Shown: positions 43,083 through 53,256, counted from the stretch's first letter. The stretch is 64,000 nt of DNA from Saprospiraceae bacterium (GCA_016717265.1 JADKFX010000001.1:620001-684000); one strand, 5' to 3'. Made by a program: numbers and translations. Notes: generated by a model from the letters alone, not told the origin.

Positions 43083-44485
43083 TTATTCACCGCTTTTTAT
43101 TAATATTTACGTTTGTTTCTATTCGCATAGTATTAGATGCTCAAAGTCTGGATAGTCTGCAAATTTCAGGTTTTGAATTTAATGGATTTGTTAAAACAAA
43201 AGCGTGGTATGCGCTTAGAGAAATAAGATATAATACAGGAGATCGGATATTGCGATCTGAATTAGATCAGGTCATTGCACGAATTACATCGGATTTAAGA
43301 AAGACGAATTTATTTTTACAAATAAATATCAAAACGGTTTTTCATTTTGAAGAAAATGCAAAAATTAAATTTATAATTGAGGTACAAGAAAACTGGTATC
43401 TGTATCCAAATATAATTTTTGAATTGGCAGATCGAAATTTTAATGTATGGTGGAACGAATACGATCGCTCTTTTAAAAGAATTAATTTTGGACTCGGAGC
43501 ACAGCATGTAAATTTTTCTGGCGCAAACGACCGTTTAAAATTTAAATTTCATACGGGTTATACCAATAGATTAGAGCTATTATATTACCGGCCAGCAATA
43601 TCAAAAACATCAAAATTCGGATTAAAAGTAGCATTTTATTTTTCAGAGTATAAAGAGATTGCAGTACAAACAATTCAAAACAAGCAAGTTTTTATAAAAG
43701 AAGGCAATCGGGTATTATATTCATCCAAAGAGTTTGCAGGAGGAATGAATTATAAATTGAATAAATTCTGGACCTATGATATTGGTATTAATTTATTCCG
43801 AAACCGGTTTAATGAAGATATGGCAAAGCGCTATCCTGATTTTTTATTGAATGGAAATACAGATCAAACCTACGCTTCTGCATTTCTTGCTGCCGGTTAT
43901 TATGATATTGATCATCTGCTTAGGCCCACAAGAGGTTTTTCCGTTTCATGGATTGCTAAAAAAACGGGACTTGGAGTTTGGGATAAATATAAATTTTTAA
44001 GTATTGCTCAAATTGCAAAAACAGCAAATAAATTATTCCATAATTGTTATTTGCAAACAGCTGTATTAGCCCAAGTTGGAATGGATCGAAACAAAAGACC
44101 CTATAATTTATATAAATCTTTAGGTTATAGCGATAGCAATATATCGGGATATGAACACTATGTAATTGATGGCTTGGATTATATTTATTTAAACAATGAA
44201 TTTCGATATTTTATTAAATCGTTTCAATGGAATTTTTTTAAAATTATCAAAAGTGAATCCAAATTGAGGATAAAATTAGATATTGATTTGTCAGGTCAAC
44301 TTAATGGTGCCTATGTAAATGATCCATTTTATAGTAAAAATAACGTTTTAGTAAACAAATTTTTGTATAGCAGCGGCGCAGGGCTTAATTTTACATTAAA
44401 TGATGTAATCCAATTTAATGTAATTTATAGTATCAATCATTTAAAGGAAACAGGATTTTATTTTCACACCAGGAAAGCGTTTTAA
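43082..44485 (+). CDS. POTRA/barrel outer-membrane protein without a canonical start codon
   Basis: The conserved frame runs from about 43082 to the stop at 44485, some 467 residues. It encodes a signal peptide (IIHRFLLIFTFVSIRIVLDAQS), a POTRA-like domain (LDSLQISGFEFNGFVKTKAWYAL..., about 22-100), and a barrel of the BamA/TamA type (YPNIIFELADRNFNVWWNEYDR...SGAGLNFTLNDVIQFNVIYS). No ATG, GTG or TTG lies in frame before TTG at 43250, which would remove the signal peptide and half the POTRA. The likely start is ATT 43082 or ATA 43079, next to the CBS stop, so translation may be coupled and use a rare start. A sequencing error is possible. Confidence 0.72.
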   Translation: MIHRFLLIFTFVSIRIVLDAQSLDSLQISGFEFNGFVKTKAWYALREIRYNTGDRILRSELDQVIARITSDLRKTNLFLQINIKTVFHFEENAKIKFIIEVQENWYLYPNIIFELADRNFNVWWNEYDRSFKRINFGLGAQHVNFSGANDRLKFKFHTGYTNRLELLYYRPAISKTSKFGLKVAFYFSEYKEIAVQTIQNKQVFIKEGNRVLYSSKEFAGGMNYKLNKFWTYDIGINLFRNRFNEDMAKRYPDFLLNGNTDQTYASAFLAAGYYDIDHLLRPTRGFSVSWIAKKTGLGVWDKYKFLSIAQIAKTANKLFHNCYLQTAVLAQVGMDRNKRPYNLYKSLGYSDSNISGYEHYVIDGLDYIYLNNEFRYFIKSFQWNFFKIIKSESKLRIKLDIDLSGQLNGAYVNDPFYSKNNVLVNKFLYSSGAGLNFTLNDVIQFNVIYSINHLKETGFYFHTRKAF

Positions 44486-45366
44486 TGAAAGTATTTATTT
44501 TTGGACAGAAAGCAAAACAAGATGATTATCCTCATATATCATCTCTTATATCTCATTTAAAGGAAGATAAAGCAGAGATTTATATATTCGATTTGTTTTT
44601 TGAGCAAATAATGAATGAAATTCCAGCAATCCGGAAAATGAATACCTGGTCTGGTTATTCTGATTTAATGACAATAAAACCGGATAGTTTGATTACCATG
44701 GGAGGCGATGGTACCATTTTGAGTGCACTTACCTATGTTAGAGATTCACAAGTACCGATATTAGGAATAAATTTGGGAAGGTTAGGCTTTTTAGCAAGTA
44801 TTGAAAAAAGATATATAGCAGATGCTGCACATTTTTTAAATCAAGGTATGTATGAACTGGAACAGCGCAGCTTGATTCAATTGGATTGTAATTTTCCTGT
44901 ATTTGGCGAAACGCCCTTTGCGTTAAATGACTTTTCAATTTTAAAGCGGGATAATTCATCCATGATTACTATACACACCTATATAAATGGTGATTTTTTA
45001 AATTCCTATTGGGCAGATGGATTGATAATTTCAACACCTACAGGTTCCACAGGTTACTCTTTATCCTGTGGAGGTCCTATTTTATTTCCACAGGCAAGAA
45101 ATCTTGTTATCACGCCAGTTGCACCACATAATTTAAATGTTAGACCCGTTGTTTTGTCAGATGATGCCGTACTGAGTTTTCAAGTAGAAGGTAGAACAGA
45201 TAATTTTTTATGTACGCTCGATTCAAGGTATGAAGTTATTACAGCTGAATTTGAGTTAGCGGTCAGAAAGTGTGATTTTAACATTCAATTGATACAATTA
45301 CAACCTTCTAGCTTTTCAAAAACAATGCATGACAAATTGAACTGGGGCTTAGATCAAAGAAATTAA
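44485..45366 (+). CDS. nadK: NAD kinase
   Basis: This 293-residue cytoplasmic enzyme phosphorylates NAD to NADP. It carries the GGDGT motif (TMGGDGTILSALTYV, near residue 73) and the NAD-binding block ADGLIISTPTGSTGYSLSCGGPI. The start ATG at 44485 overlaps the stop of the barrel gene by 1 base (TAATG), showing translational coupling. It is followed after 3 bases by the cyclase-family gene. Length is normal for the family. Confidence 0.94.
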   Translation: MKVFIFGQKAKQDDYPHISSLISHLKEDKAEIYIFDLFFEQIMNEIPAIRKMNTWSGYSDLMTIKPDSLITMGGDGTILSALTYVRDSQVPILGINLGRLGFLASIEKRYIADAAHFLNQGMYELEQRSLIQLDCNFPVFGETPFALNDFSILKRDNSSMITIHTYINGDFLNSYWADGLIISTPTGSTGYSLSCGGPILFPQARNLVITPVAPHNLNVRPVVLSDDAVLSFQVEGRTDNFLCTLDSRYEVITAEFELAVRKCDFNIQLIQLQPSSFSKTMHDKLNWGLDQRN

Positions 45367-45369
45367 TTT

Positions 45370-46134
45370 ATGGAAATTCAATTTGAAAATAAAGGAATTT
45401 TATATCGTTGCGATTTATCAAAAGGAATCGATTTATCAATTTCATATAAGGAAGAATTTAATCAGGTTAATTGTTTTTATGCGCCGTTTTTCTCAAGTCA
45501 GGCGGTAAAACAAGGTACATTTATTGGAAGCGTTAAGGATGGTGGTCCTGTAAATTATTATAATACATTTATTAATATTCATGGAGGCGGAACACATACG
45601 GAGGGAATTGGGCATATTAATAAGCAAAGAGATTCTATAAATTCTAAATTGAAATCATTTTTTGGATTTGCGTATCTGCTTTCAGTATATCCAACAAAAA
45701 TGGAAAATGGAGATCGGGTCATTACAAGCGTAAGTATGCAACTTCTTTTAGAAGAGATCGATATACCAGAATATTTAATTGTCAGAACCTTACCAAACAC
45801 CAATGACAAAATGAGTTCTCATTATTCGGGAACCAATCCTCCTTATGTTTCTTTTGAAGCAATACAATGCATTAAAGAATTCGGTATAAAGCATTTATTA
45901 ATAGATCTTCCATCGGTAGACAGGGAAGAAGATGGGGGAAAATTATTATCCCACAATTGTTTTTGGGAGGGTAATAGAGCTGATGATTGCACCATAACAG
46001 AGTTAATTTATGTTCCAAATCATATAAAGGATGGACTCTATTTGATGAATCTTCAAGTTGCATCAATGGAACAAGACGCTGCACCATCAAGGCCCGTAAT
46101 TTATAATATTTATGAGCAGGTTGATTCAAAATAA
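45370..46134 (+). CDS. Cyclase-family (KynB-like) metal hydrolase
   Basis: This 254-residue protein has the cyclase/arylformamidase signature HxGTHxD, here as HGGGTHTEGIGH (near residues 57-68), which coordinates the metal. A later LIDLPSVDREEDGGKLLSHNCFWEG block supplies the remaining ligands. Family members include kynurenine formamidase and cyclases; the Asp of the signature is Glu here, and the substrate is unknown. It starts 3 bases after nadK and its 3' end overlaps the next gene by 23 bases. Confidence 0.75.
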   Translation: MEIQFENKGILYRCDLSKGIDLSISYKEEFNQVNCFYAPFFSSQAVKQGTFIGSVKDGGPVNYYNTFINIHGGGTHTEGIGHINKQRDSINSKLKSFFGFAYLLSVYPTKMENGDRVITSVSMQLLLEEIDIPEYLIVRTLPNTNDKMSSHYSGTNPPYVSFEAIQCIKEFGIKHLLIDLPSVDREEDGGKLLSHNCFWEGNRADDCTITELIYVPNHIKDGLYLMNLQVASMEQDAAPSRPVIYNIYEQVDSK

Positions 46135-46768
46135 AAAAATTACAAGTGTTTTGTTTTCGAGATTTCGAAAGATCCCGGAAAACGCATACTATGACTATTA
46201 CTATTTTTATGAATATTATTTCGATCAAATTTCGCAATTAGATTATGATGAATATATTGAAATTAAATTAAATTTTATAGAAGCATTATTTAATTTAGAC
46301 AAATACAATATATTATATAAACAAATAGATTTATTTGTTGCTGAACTTTTAAATGGACAAGATTTTAATGATCGACAACGTTTTATTTATAACCAGATTT
46401 TAATCTTTAAAGCGGAGGCACTAAAAAATGAAAACAAATATAAAGCTTCTTTAAAAATATATATTGAATTATATAAAATTAACCCAGAAGTAAAAACGTA
46501 TCGTAAAAAGGTATTTCTTATGGTGCTTCAAGAGGAGCAATTATTTCATAAAAACAATTACAGATATATCATTGGCTTATTACTACTGACTTTATTTTTA
46601 ACAGCAGTTTCTATGGTAGTCTTCGTTCCAGTGAATTCAAAATTTGAAAATTTTATTTTGTATGTTAGAAATGGTTTATTTGTAATTAGTATTTTAGGGT
46701 TTATGGGATTGCAGTTAAATCATTATCAAAAAACTATAAATCGAATAAAATCAATGGTAATAAATTAA
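46112..46768 (+). CDS. Two-helix membrane protein of unknown function
   Basis: This 218-residue protein has a charged, Tyr-rich helical cytoplasmic part (residues ~1-150), with TPR-like spacing in AEALKNENKYKASLKIYIELYKINPE, and two membrane segments near residues 153-175 and 184-203. I do not recognise the family. It starts within the last 23 bases of the cyclase-family gene in a different frame and ends the plus-strand run. A helical tail (YQKTINRIKSM) follows the second membrane segment. Confidence 0.65.
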   Translation: MSRLIQNKKITSVLFSRFRKIPENAYYDYYYFYEYYFDQISQLDYDEYIEIKLNFIEALFNLDKYNILYKQIDLFVAELLNGQDFNDRQRFIYNQILIFKAEALKNENKYKASLKIYIELYKINPEVKTYRKKVFLMVLQEEQLFHKNNYRYIIGLLLLTLFLTAVSMVVFVPVNSKFENFILYVRNGLFVISILGFMGLQLNHYQKTINRIKSMVIN

Positions 46769-47017
46769 TTCTTTTATGTAAAGAAGCAGGGGTGCAAAAA
46801 CACGATCGAATGGAATATAATTACATTTGATGTTCTGTAAATTCAATGTTTAGTTTTGGGTGGCGCCAACATTCGTTAAACAGATGTTAACAAAAGGACT
46901 GCCATAATGGCATTCAAATTCCTATGGTATGATTTGTGCAATAATTGAACAAATCTAGGAAAGGTTTTTGTACTCAAAGACCCTTTAAAAAGCTTAATTT
47001 TACATTTTAATCAGATT

Positions 47018-50000
47018 ATGTTCGGGATATTAAAAAAGATTTTCGGCACGAAGCAGGAAAAAGACGTAAAAGTTTACTTACCAAAAGTAGAAGAGATAAA
47101 TCATTTTGCAACGGCCTATCAAAGCTTGAATAATGATCAACTCAGGAATAAAACCCTGGAATTTAAACAACGAATCAAGGATTATTTAAATGATATTGAT
47201 TTGGAAATTATTAGCTTAAAAGATCAAGCAGAACAAGAACAAGACGTTTATACCAAGGAAGATATTTACAATGTAATTGATCAAAAAGCAAAAGACAGGA
47301 ATGCACAGATAGAGGAAATCTTAATGGAGCTTTTACCAGAAGCATTTGCAGTAGTCAAGGAAACAGCGAGACGATTTTTTTATAATGAAACCTTAGCTTT
47401 AACAGCGACAGATCATGACAGAAATTTAGCGGTTAACAGATCTTATATAAATTTATCGGGCGATGAAGTAATATATTCAAACAAATGGACGGCTGCCGGT
47501 GGTCAGATTACATGGAACATGATACATTATGATGTTCAATTGATCGGAGGAATGGTTTTGCATGATGGAAAAATTGCGGAAATGACAACCGGGGAAGGGA
47601 AAACATTAGTGGCGACTTTACCTGCCTATTTAAATGCTTTGGTTGGTGAAGGAGTCCACATTGTTACTGTAAATGATTATTTAGCCAGAAGAGACTCTGA
47701 ATGGATAGCACCGATCTTTGAGTTTTTATTAATGACGGTAGATTGTATTGATAAGTATAAACCGCATTCCCCTGAGCGGATTAAAGCATACCATTGCGAT
47801 ATCACCTATGGAACCAACAATGAGTTCGGTTTTGATTATTTGAGGGATAATATGGTTCGGTCGGCAGACGAAAAAGTTCAACAAAAACATCACTATGCAA
47901 TGGTGGATGAGGTAGATAGTGTTTTAATTGATGATGCCAGAACACCATTAATAATTTCAGGTCCTGTGGATGTAGATGAAGAAAGTCAAGAATACAATGT
48001 TTTAAAGACTAAGGTTGAAAGACTTGTTAATGAACAAAAAAAAATCGCTACACAGTTTTTAACAGAAGCAAGGAAATTAATTCTTGAAGGAAAGATCGGC
48101 CACAATGAAGGCGAAGGTGGTTTATCACTTTTGCGTTCCTACAGAGCATTGCCAAAATCAAGAGCATTAATAAAATATTTAAGTGAAGATGGCATTCGAA
48201 ATATATTGCAAAAAGCAGAGAATTTTTACATGCAGGAGCAATCAAAACATATGCGGGTTGCGGATGAACCTTTACTTTTTAATATTGATGAAAAAAACAG
48301 ACAGGTTGAGCTTACAGCACTTGGTATAGATTATCTATGCAAAGGAGAATCAGATCCTGATTTTTTTATTATTCCCGATTTATCGGAGACCATTCAACAA
48401 ATAGAGATTAACCCAGGATTAAGTAAAGAAGAAATTACAGCACAAAAAGAAAAAGTATTAGAAGATTTTTCTACTAAATCAAAACGACTCCATTGTGTAA
48501 GTCAACTTTTAAAAGCGTATACAATTTTTGAAATAGACGAAGATTATGTTGTAATCGAAGGACATGTAAAAATTGTTGATGAAGGGACCGGAAGGTTACT
48601 CGAAGGAAGACGTTATTCTGACGGATTACACCAGGCAATTGAAGCAAAAGAAAATGTAAAAGTTGGTGAATTGACACAGACTTATGCAACGATAACGCTG
48701 CAAAATTATTTTCGGATGTATCATAAATTAGCAGGGATGACGGGTACAGCAGAAACGGAAGCAGGAGAGTTTTGGCAGATTTATAAATTAGATGTTGTTG
48801 TTATCCCTACCAATAAAAATATCATTCGGGATGACCGGGAAGATTTAGTATATAAAACAGCCAGAGAAAAATTTAATGCTGTAATCGATGAAATAGAATT
48901 ATGTACCAGTAAAGGTCGGCCGGTCTTAGTTGGAACAACCTCTGTTGATATTTCTGAAAAATTAAGCCGAATGTTGCAATTAAGAGGTATTTCGCATAAT
49001 GTATTGAATGCAAAGCAACATCAACGGGAAGCAGAAGTTGTAGCGGAGGCAGGAAACCCTGGAAAAGTTACGATTGCAACCAATATGGCAGGTCGGGGAA
49101 CGGATATCAAAATATCTGACGAAGTAAAACGCGCAGGTGGCTTGGCTATAATAGGTACAGAACGACATGAATCCAGACGTGTTGACCGACAATTAAGAGG
49201 TCGGGCAGGAAGACAAGGGGATCCAGGTTCGAGTCAGTTTTTTGTATCCTTTGAAGATAATTTAATGCGTTTGTTTAACTCAGATCGCATTACCGGAATC
49301 ATGGATAAATTAGGGCACAAAGAAGGCGAAGTAATGCAACATTCTATGGTTACCAAGTCCATTGAAAGAGCACAAAAGAAAGTTGAAGAAAATAATTTTG
49401 GCATCCGAAAAAGACTTTTGGAATATGATGATGTCATGAATATTCAAAGAGAAGCAATTTATAAAAAAAGAAACCATGCGCTCTATGGAGATCGGCTTTC
49501 AGTCGATTTAAGTTATATGTTTCATTCTACTGTTGAAGGTATTGTTAAAAAAAGCAAAGCAGCGAATGATTTTGAAAGTTTTGAATATGAAAGTATCAGT
49601 GTTTTAGGAATCGAACCAAATATTGACAAAGCTTATTTTAATGAAGCAAGCGAATCAGAAATTTTAAATCGATTTTTTAATGAGTTTTTTGATGCCTATC
49701 ATAAGAAAGAAGGGATTATTAAGGATGTTTTAATGCCTTATATAAAAAGTTTAAATTTAAACGAAGGACAGAAATATCAACGGATCGCAATACCGTATTC
49801 AGATGGGCACAGTGAGCCGCTGCCGATAGCTGCCGAAATTGATTCTGCTATTAAAACAAATGGCGCGTCTATCATGCGGGATATTGAAAAAGGAATCGCA
49901 TTGATAAAATTAGATAATGACTGGAAAGAACATCTCCGGAATATGGATGAATTGAAAGAATCTGTACAGGCTGCAAGTTTTGAACAGAAAGATCCATTAG

Positions 50001-50326
50001 TTATTTATAAAATAGAAGCCTATAATTTATTCGAACTTTTAGTTTATAAAATGAATACAGAAATCACCTCCTTGTTATCAAAAGGAAAATTATTGATCAA
50101 TGTAAACCAGGAAGTAAAAGAAGCCAGATCTCAACGGACAGATTATAGTAAGATTAAAACAAATCGGGCTGAAGAAAATCAAAGAAGAGCAGCAGAATCA
50201 GCAGGACGTGCCGAGCAACAAGCCAGTCCACAAACATTTCGAAATGTTGGACCAAAAATTGGAAGAAACGATCCTTGTCCTTGCGGAAGTGGAAAAAAGT
50301 TTAAAAACTGTCATGGAACAGAATAA
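47018..50326 (+). CDS. secA: Preprotein translocase ATPase SecA
   Basis: This 1102-residue ATPase drives protein export through SecYEG. It has the Walker A segment MTTGEGKTLVATLP, the DEAD-like DEVDSVLIDDARTPLIISG, the second nucleotide fold with TNMAGRGTDIKI and the arginine-finger block RQLRGRAGRQGDPG. The zinc-binding C-terminus has Cys/Cys/Cys-His in CPCGSGKKFKNCHG, used for SecB or lipid contact. It is longer than E. coli SecA (901), with inserts typical of Bacteroidota. It stands 250 bases after the preceding gene and begins a unit with the SPOR-like gene, rodA, tgt and the LptF/G permease. Confidence 0.96.
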   Translation: MFGILKKIFGTKQEKDVKVYLPKVEEINHFATAYQSLNNDQLRNKTLEFKQRIKDYLNDIDLEIISLKDQAEQEQDVYTKEDIYNVIDQKAKDRNAQIEEILMELLPEAFAVVKETARRFFYNETLALTATDHDRNLAVNRSYINLSGDEVIYSNKWTAAGGQITWNMIHYDVQLIGGMVLHDGKIAEMTTGEGKTLVATLPAYLNALVGEGVHIVTVNDYLARRDSEWIAPIFEFLLMTVDCIDKYKPHSPERIKAYHCDITYGTNNEFGFDYLRDNMVRSADEKVQQKHHYAMVDEVDSVLIDDARTPLIISGPVDVDEESQEYNVLKTKVERLVNEQKKIATQFLTEARKLILEGKIGHNEGEGGLSLLRSYRALPKSRALIKYLSEDGIRNILQKAENFYMQEQSKHMRVADEPLLFNIDEKNRQVELTALGIDYLCKGESDPDFFIIPDLSETIQQIEINPGLSKEEITAQKEKVLEDFSTKSKRLHCVSQLLKAYTIFEIDEDYVVIEGHVKIVDEGTGRLLEGRRYSDGLHQAIEAKENVKVGELTQTYATITLQNYFRMYHKLAGMTGTAETEAGEFWQIYKLDVVVIPTNKNIIRDDREDLVYKTAREKFNAVIDEIELCTSKGRPVLVGTTSVDISEKLSRMLQLRGISHNVLNAKQHQREAEVVAEAGNPGKVTIATNMAGRGTDIKISDEVKRAGGLAIIGTERHESRRVDRQLRGRAGRQGDPGSSQFFVSFEDNLMRLFNSDRITGIMDKLGHKEGEVMQHSMVTKSIERAQKKVEENNFGIRKRLLEYDDVMNIQREAIYKKRNHALYGDRLSVDLSYMFHSTVEGIVKKSKAANDFESFEYESISVLGIEPNIDKAYFNEASESEILNRFFNEFFDAYHKKEGIIKDVLMPYIKSLNLNEGQKYQRIAIPYSDGHSEPLPIAAEIDSAIKTNGASIMRDIEKGIALIKLDNDWKEHLRNMDELKESVQAASFEQKDPLVIYKIEAYNLFELLVYKMNTEITSLLSKGKLLINVNQEVKEARSQRTDYSKIKTNRAEENQRRAAESAGRAEQQASPQTFRNVGPKIGRNDPCPCGSGKKFKNCHGTE

Positions 50327-50335
50327 TTTCAAAAA

Positions 50336-50725
50336 ATGAAACAAATTTTAGGCGTCTTGTTTTTATTGATTGTTTGCAAACTTTCTGCATACTCACAGCA
50401 AAGCATTCAAATTCATGAGGATCCTAAAGTGAGTAAAATTATGGACCATTATTTAAGAATTAATAGGGCCATTACACATATTTCCGGATGGAGAATTACG
50501 GTGATAACTACGACGGATAGAAGACTAATGGAACAAACTAAAACAAACTTTCAACAACAGTTTAGCCACCATACTCGATGGGAATATAAAGAACCTTATT
50601 ATTATTTGAAAGCGGGAGCCTTTGTATCCAGGGCAGAAGCAACATACACACTTGAAACAATAAAAAAGAAATTTCCAAATGCATTTTTGTCTGTTGATAA
50701 TAAAATTTCTTACGAAGAATTTTAG
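50336..50725 (+). CDS. SPOR-like exported protein
   Basis: This 129-residue protein has a signal peptide (ILGVLFLLIVCKLSAYSQ) and one SPOR-type domain over about residues 55-125 (GWRITVITTTDRRLMEQTKTNF...YYYLKAGAFVSRAEATYTLETIKKKFPNAFLS). Its G-x-F and repeated strand-helix layout fit the peptidoglycan-binding SPOR fold. It probably binds denuded glycan in the periplasm. It starts 10 bases after secA and ends 6 bases before rodA; the link to cell-wall synthesis through rodA is positional. Confidence 0.75.
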   Translation: MKQILGVLFLLIVCKLSAYSQQSIQIHEDPKVSKIMDHYLRINRAITHISGWRITVITTTDRRLMEQTKTNFQQQFSHHTRWEYKEPYYYLKAGAFVSRAEATYTLETIKKKFPNAFLSVDNKISYEEF

Positions 50726-50730
50726 TTCGC

Positions 50731-52119
50731 ATGATTCGGCAACAACATGCAAACAATTTTGACTGGATCACTACAGGTATTTACTTTAGTTTATTAATTA
50801 TTGGTTGGCTTTCAATTTATTCTGTTACGTACTCACAAAATATAAATCGGGATATCTTTGATTTATCAGTACCCATTACGAAACAGTCTGTTTATATTTT
50901 TATAGCATTGTTGGTATTTGGTTTATCACAATGGGTTGATGATAAATTTTGGCATACGTTTGCATATATTATTTATGGACTCGGTTTATTATTATTATTG
51001 TTGGTTTTGATATTTGGTACAGAAATTAAAGGAGCCAAAGCATGGTTTAATATAGGTGGATTTTCATTCCAACCCTCAGAAATAGCGAAATTTGGAACCG
51101 CACTTGCATTATCTTCTTACTTAACTTATTTTAAAACAGATTTAAAGTTTTTTAATTATCAACTGATTTCATTTGCTATCATTTTTGCTCCTGTATTATT
51201 AATTTTATTACAACCAGATGCAGGCTCAGCAATTACTTTTTTTTCTTTTTTTCTTTTATTATTTTTAGAAGGACTTAATGAATTTTATTATTTAGTGTTT
51301 ATCCTGTTATTTACAATATTTATTTTTTCTTTCCTGTTTCCAATATCTTATGTTTTACTCGGCTTGATTTTATTAGCCATTTTAATCAGTTGGATCTATT
51401 TTAAGCATTTTAGATTTCAATGGTTAATTTTTGCATTGGTATTTATTGGTTTAATCGTTGCAAATTTTTATTTTCCAATTTATCAAGTTATCCTTGCTGC
51501 GATTTCATTATTAATTATTTCATTAATTTATGTTTGGAAATCAAAAGCAGAGCGAGTCAGCTTACTCTTACTTTTTGGAATCGCTATCTTAAGTTTGTTT
51601 AGTTATACAACAATTAATTTCTTTAATACACTAGAACCCCATCAGCAAGAGCGTATAAAAGTTTGGTTAAAGCCGGCTGAATGCGATCCTCGCGGATCCT
51701 TATATAATATTTTACAATCTAAAGTAGCAATTGGAGCAGGTGGTTTTATGGGAAGAGGTTATTTGAATGGAAACATGACTAAATTAAAATTTGTACCTGA
51801 ACAATCGACCGATTTTATTTTTAGTTCGATTGGCGAAGAACAAGGATTTATAGGTTCTTTAACAGTGATCGTTTTATTTTTTGTTTTGATTTTCAGAATT
51901 GTTTTGATGAGTGAACATTCTGAGAAAAAGTTTTTTTCAAATTTTGCAATTTGCGTGGCCGGTTTATTTTTCATTCATGTATTAATTAATATTGGAATGA
52001 CGATGGGACTGGTTCCAATTATAGGAATTCCACTTCCTTTTATTAGTAAAGGGGGATCGGCACTGATTGGTTTTTCCCTTATGTTGGGTGTATTATTAAG
52101 AATGAAAAGGAAAGGATAG
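50731..52119 (+). CDS. rodA: Rod-shape SEDS glycosyltransferase RodA
   Basis: This 462-residue inner-membrane protein of the SEDS family (FtsW/RodA/SpoVE) polymerises lipid II during lateral wall growth together with a class B PBP. It has about ten or more hydrophobic segments, the FQPSEIAKF motif, and the C-terminal block KFVPEQSTDFIFSSIGEEQGFIG then PFISKGGSALIGF. The absence of an FtsW-type context favours RodA. It is longer than E. coli RodA (370) owing to extra membrane segments in the middle. It ends immediately before tgt (TAG then ATG). Confidence 0.9.
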   Translation: MIRQQHANNFDWITTGIYFSLLIIGWLSIYSVTYSQNINRDIFDLSVPITKQSVYIFIALLVFGLSQWVDDKFWHTFAYIIYGLGLLLLLLVLIFGTEIKGAKAWFNIGGFSFQPSEIAKFGTALALSSYLTYFKTDLKFFNYQLISFAIIFAPVLLILLQPDAGSAITFFSFFLLLFLEGLNEFYYLVFILLFTIFIFSFLFPISYVLLGLILLAILISWIYFKHFRFQWLIFALVFIGLIVANFYFPIYQVILAAISLLIISLIYVWKSKAERVSLLLLFGIAILSLFSYTTINFFNTLEPHQQERIKVWLKPAECDPRGSLYNILQSKVAIGAGGFMGRGYLNGNMTKLKFVPEQSTDFIFSSIGEEQGFIGSLTVIVLFFVLIFRIVLMSEHSEKKFFSNFAICVAGLFFIHVLINIGMTMGLVPIIGIPLPFISKGGSALIGFSLMLGVLLRMKRKG

Positions 52120-53256
52120 ATGAGTGTTTCGTTTAAATTATTACATACCGATAATCAATCTAAGGCCCGAGCCGGAGTTTTATCAACGGATCATGGGGCC
52201 ATTGAAACACCGATCTTTATGCCTGTTGGAACCTCTGCAACGGTTAAAGCCGTGCATCAACAAGAATTATCAAGCGCTATCAAGGCACAGATAATTCTCG
52301 GTAACACATATCACCTTTATTTAAGACCTGGTATGGATGTAATAGAACATGCTGGTGGTTTGCATTCTTTTATGAATTGGCATAAACCAATATTAACAGA
52401 TAGTGGAGGATATCAGGTGTTTTCCTTAAGTTCTACCAGAAAAATAAAAAAGGAAGGAGTCCTGTTTAATTCACATCTAGATGGTTCTAAACATCTTTTT
52501 ACCCCAGAAAAAGTAGTCGACATTCAACGAATCCTGGGCTCTGATATCATGATGGCATTGGATGAATGTCCACCCTATCCATCAGATCGAGTGTACACTA
52601 AAAAGTCTTTAGTCATTACGCATGATTGGTTGGAAAAAGGAATACAACATTTTGAGAAAACGAATTCAAACTATGGACATCAACAGTGTTTCGTACCTAT
52701 TTGTCAAGGATCAATTTATGAAGATCTCAGATTGGAGTCCATTGATTTTATAACCCGGTATTCAAATCCGATCTATGCAATTGGTGGTTTGTCTGTAGGA
52801 GAACCGGAATCAGAATTAAATGAATTAGTAAGAATTTCTTGCGGCGCACTTCCCACCGAAAGTGCACGATATTTAATGGGAGTAGGAACGCCACAGAATA
52901 TACTTAATTGCATTGAGCGAGGAATTGATTTATTTGATTGTGTCCTTCCAACAAGGAATGCCAGACACGGAGTATTATATACCACTCAAGGTATTATTAA
53001 TATAAAGAATTTGAAATGGAAAGAAGATTTTTCCCCAATTGATGAAGCCTTAGATCTTGGATCAAGCCAACAACATAGTAAGTCGTATCTTCGACATTTG
53101 TTTCTGGCTAAAGAAATTTTAGCATCTCAATTGGCTAGTTTACAAAATTTAAGATTTTTTATGTGGCTTGTTGAAGAAGCTAGAAAACAAATATTACAGA
53201 ATACATTTTTTAATTGGAAAGAAAACATACTACCTGTTATTAGTAAAAAAATATAG
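52120..53256 (+). CDS. tgt: tRNA-guanine transglycosylase lacking the zinc ligands
   Basis: This 378-residue enzyme replaces guanine 34 with queuine or preQ1 in GUN tRNAs. The general acid/base and substrate residues are intact: TDSGGYQ (Asp94) and FDCVLPTRNARHG with the nucleophile Asp273. The usual zinc site C-x-C-x2-C-x25-H is not: aligned to E. coli 302/304/307/333 the residues are Leu311, Leu313, Ser316 and Gln342, while flanking sequence (PIDE...SKSYLRHL...NLRFF) aligns well. It starts at the base after the rodA stop and overlaps the next gene by 1 base. Confidence 0.92.
   Translation: MSVSFKLLHTDNQSKARAGVLSTDHGAIETPIFMPVGTSATVKAVHQQELSSAIKAQIILGNTYHLYLRPGMDVIEHAGGLHSFMNWHKPILTDSGGYQVFSLSSTRKIKKEGVLFNSHLDGSKHLFTPEKVVDIQRILGSDIMMALDECPPYPSDRVYTKKSLVITHDWLEKGIQHFEKTNSNYGHQQCFVPICQGSIYEDLRLESIDFITRYSNPIYAIGGLSVGEPESELNELVRISCGALPTESARYLMGVGTPQNILNCIERGIDLFDCVLPTRNARHGVLYTTQGIINIKNLKWKEDFSPIDEALDLGSSQQHSKSYLRHLFLAKEILASQLASLQNLRFFMWLVEEARKQILQNTFFNWKENILPVISKKI

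Noticed and set aside
46769..47017. secA leader as a regulatory element (SecM-like)
   Set aside because: No arrest peptide frame or structured hairpin is evident; only a weak -7-like TATGATTTG was seen near 46927.
49221..49240. tRNA T-loop-like GGTTCGAGTC
   Set aside because: It falls within the conserved RGRAGRQGDPGSSQ region of secA and has no cloverleaf around it.
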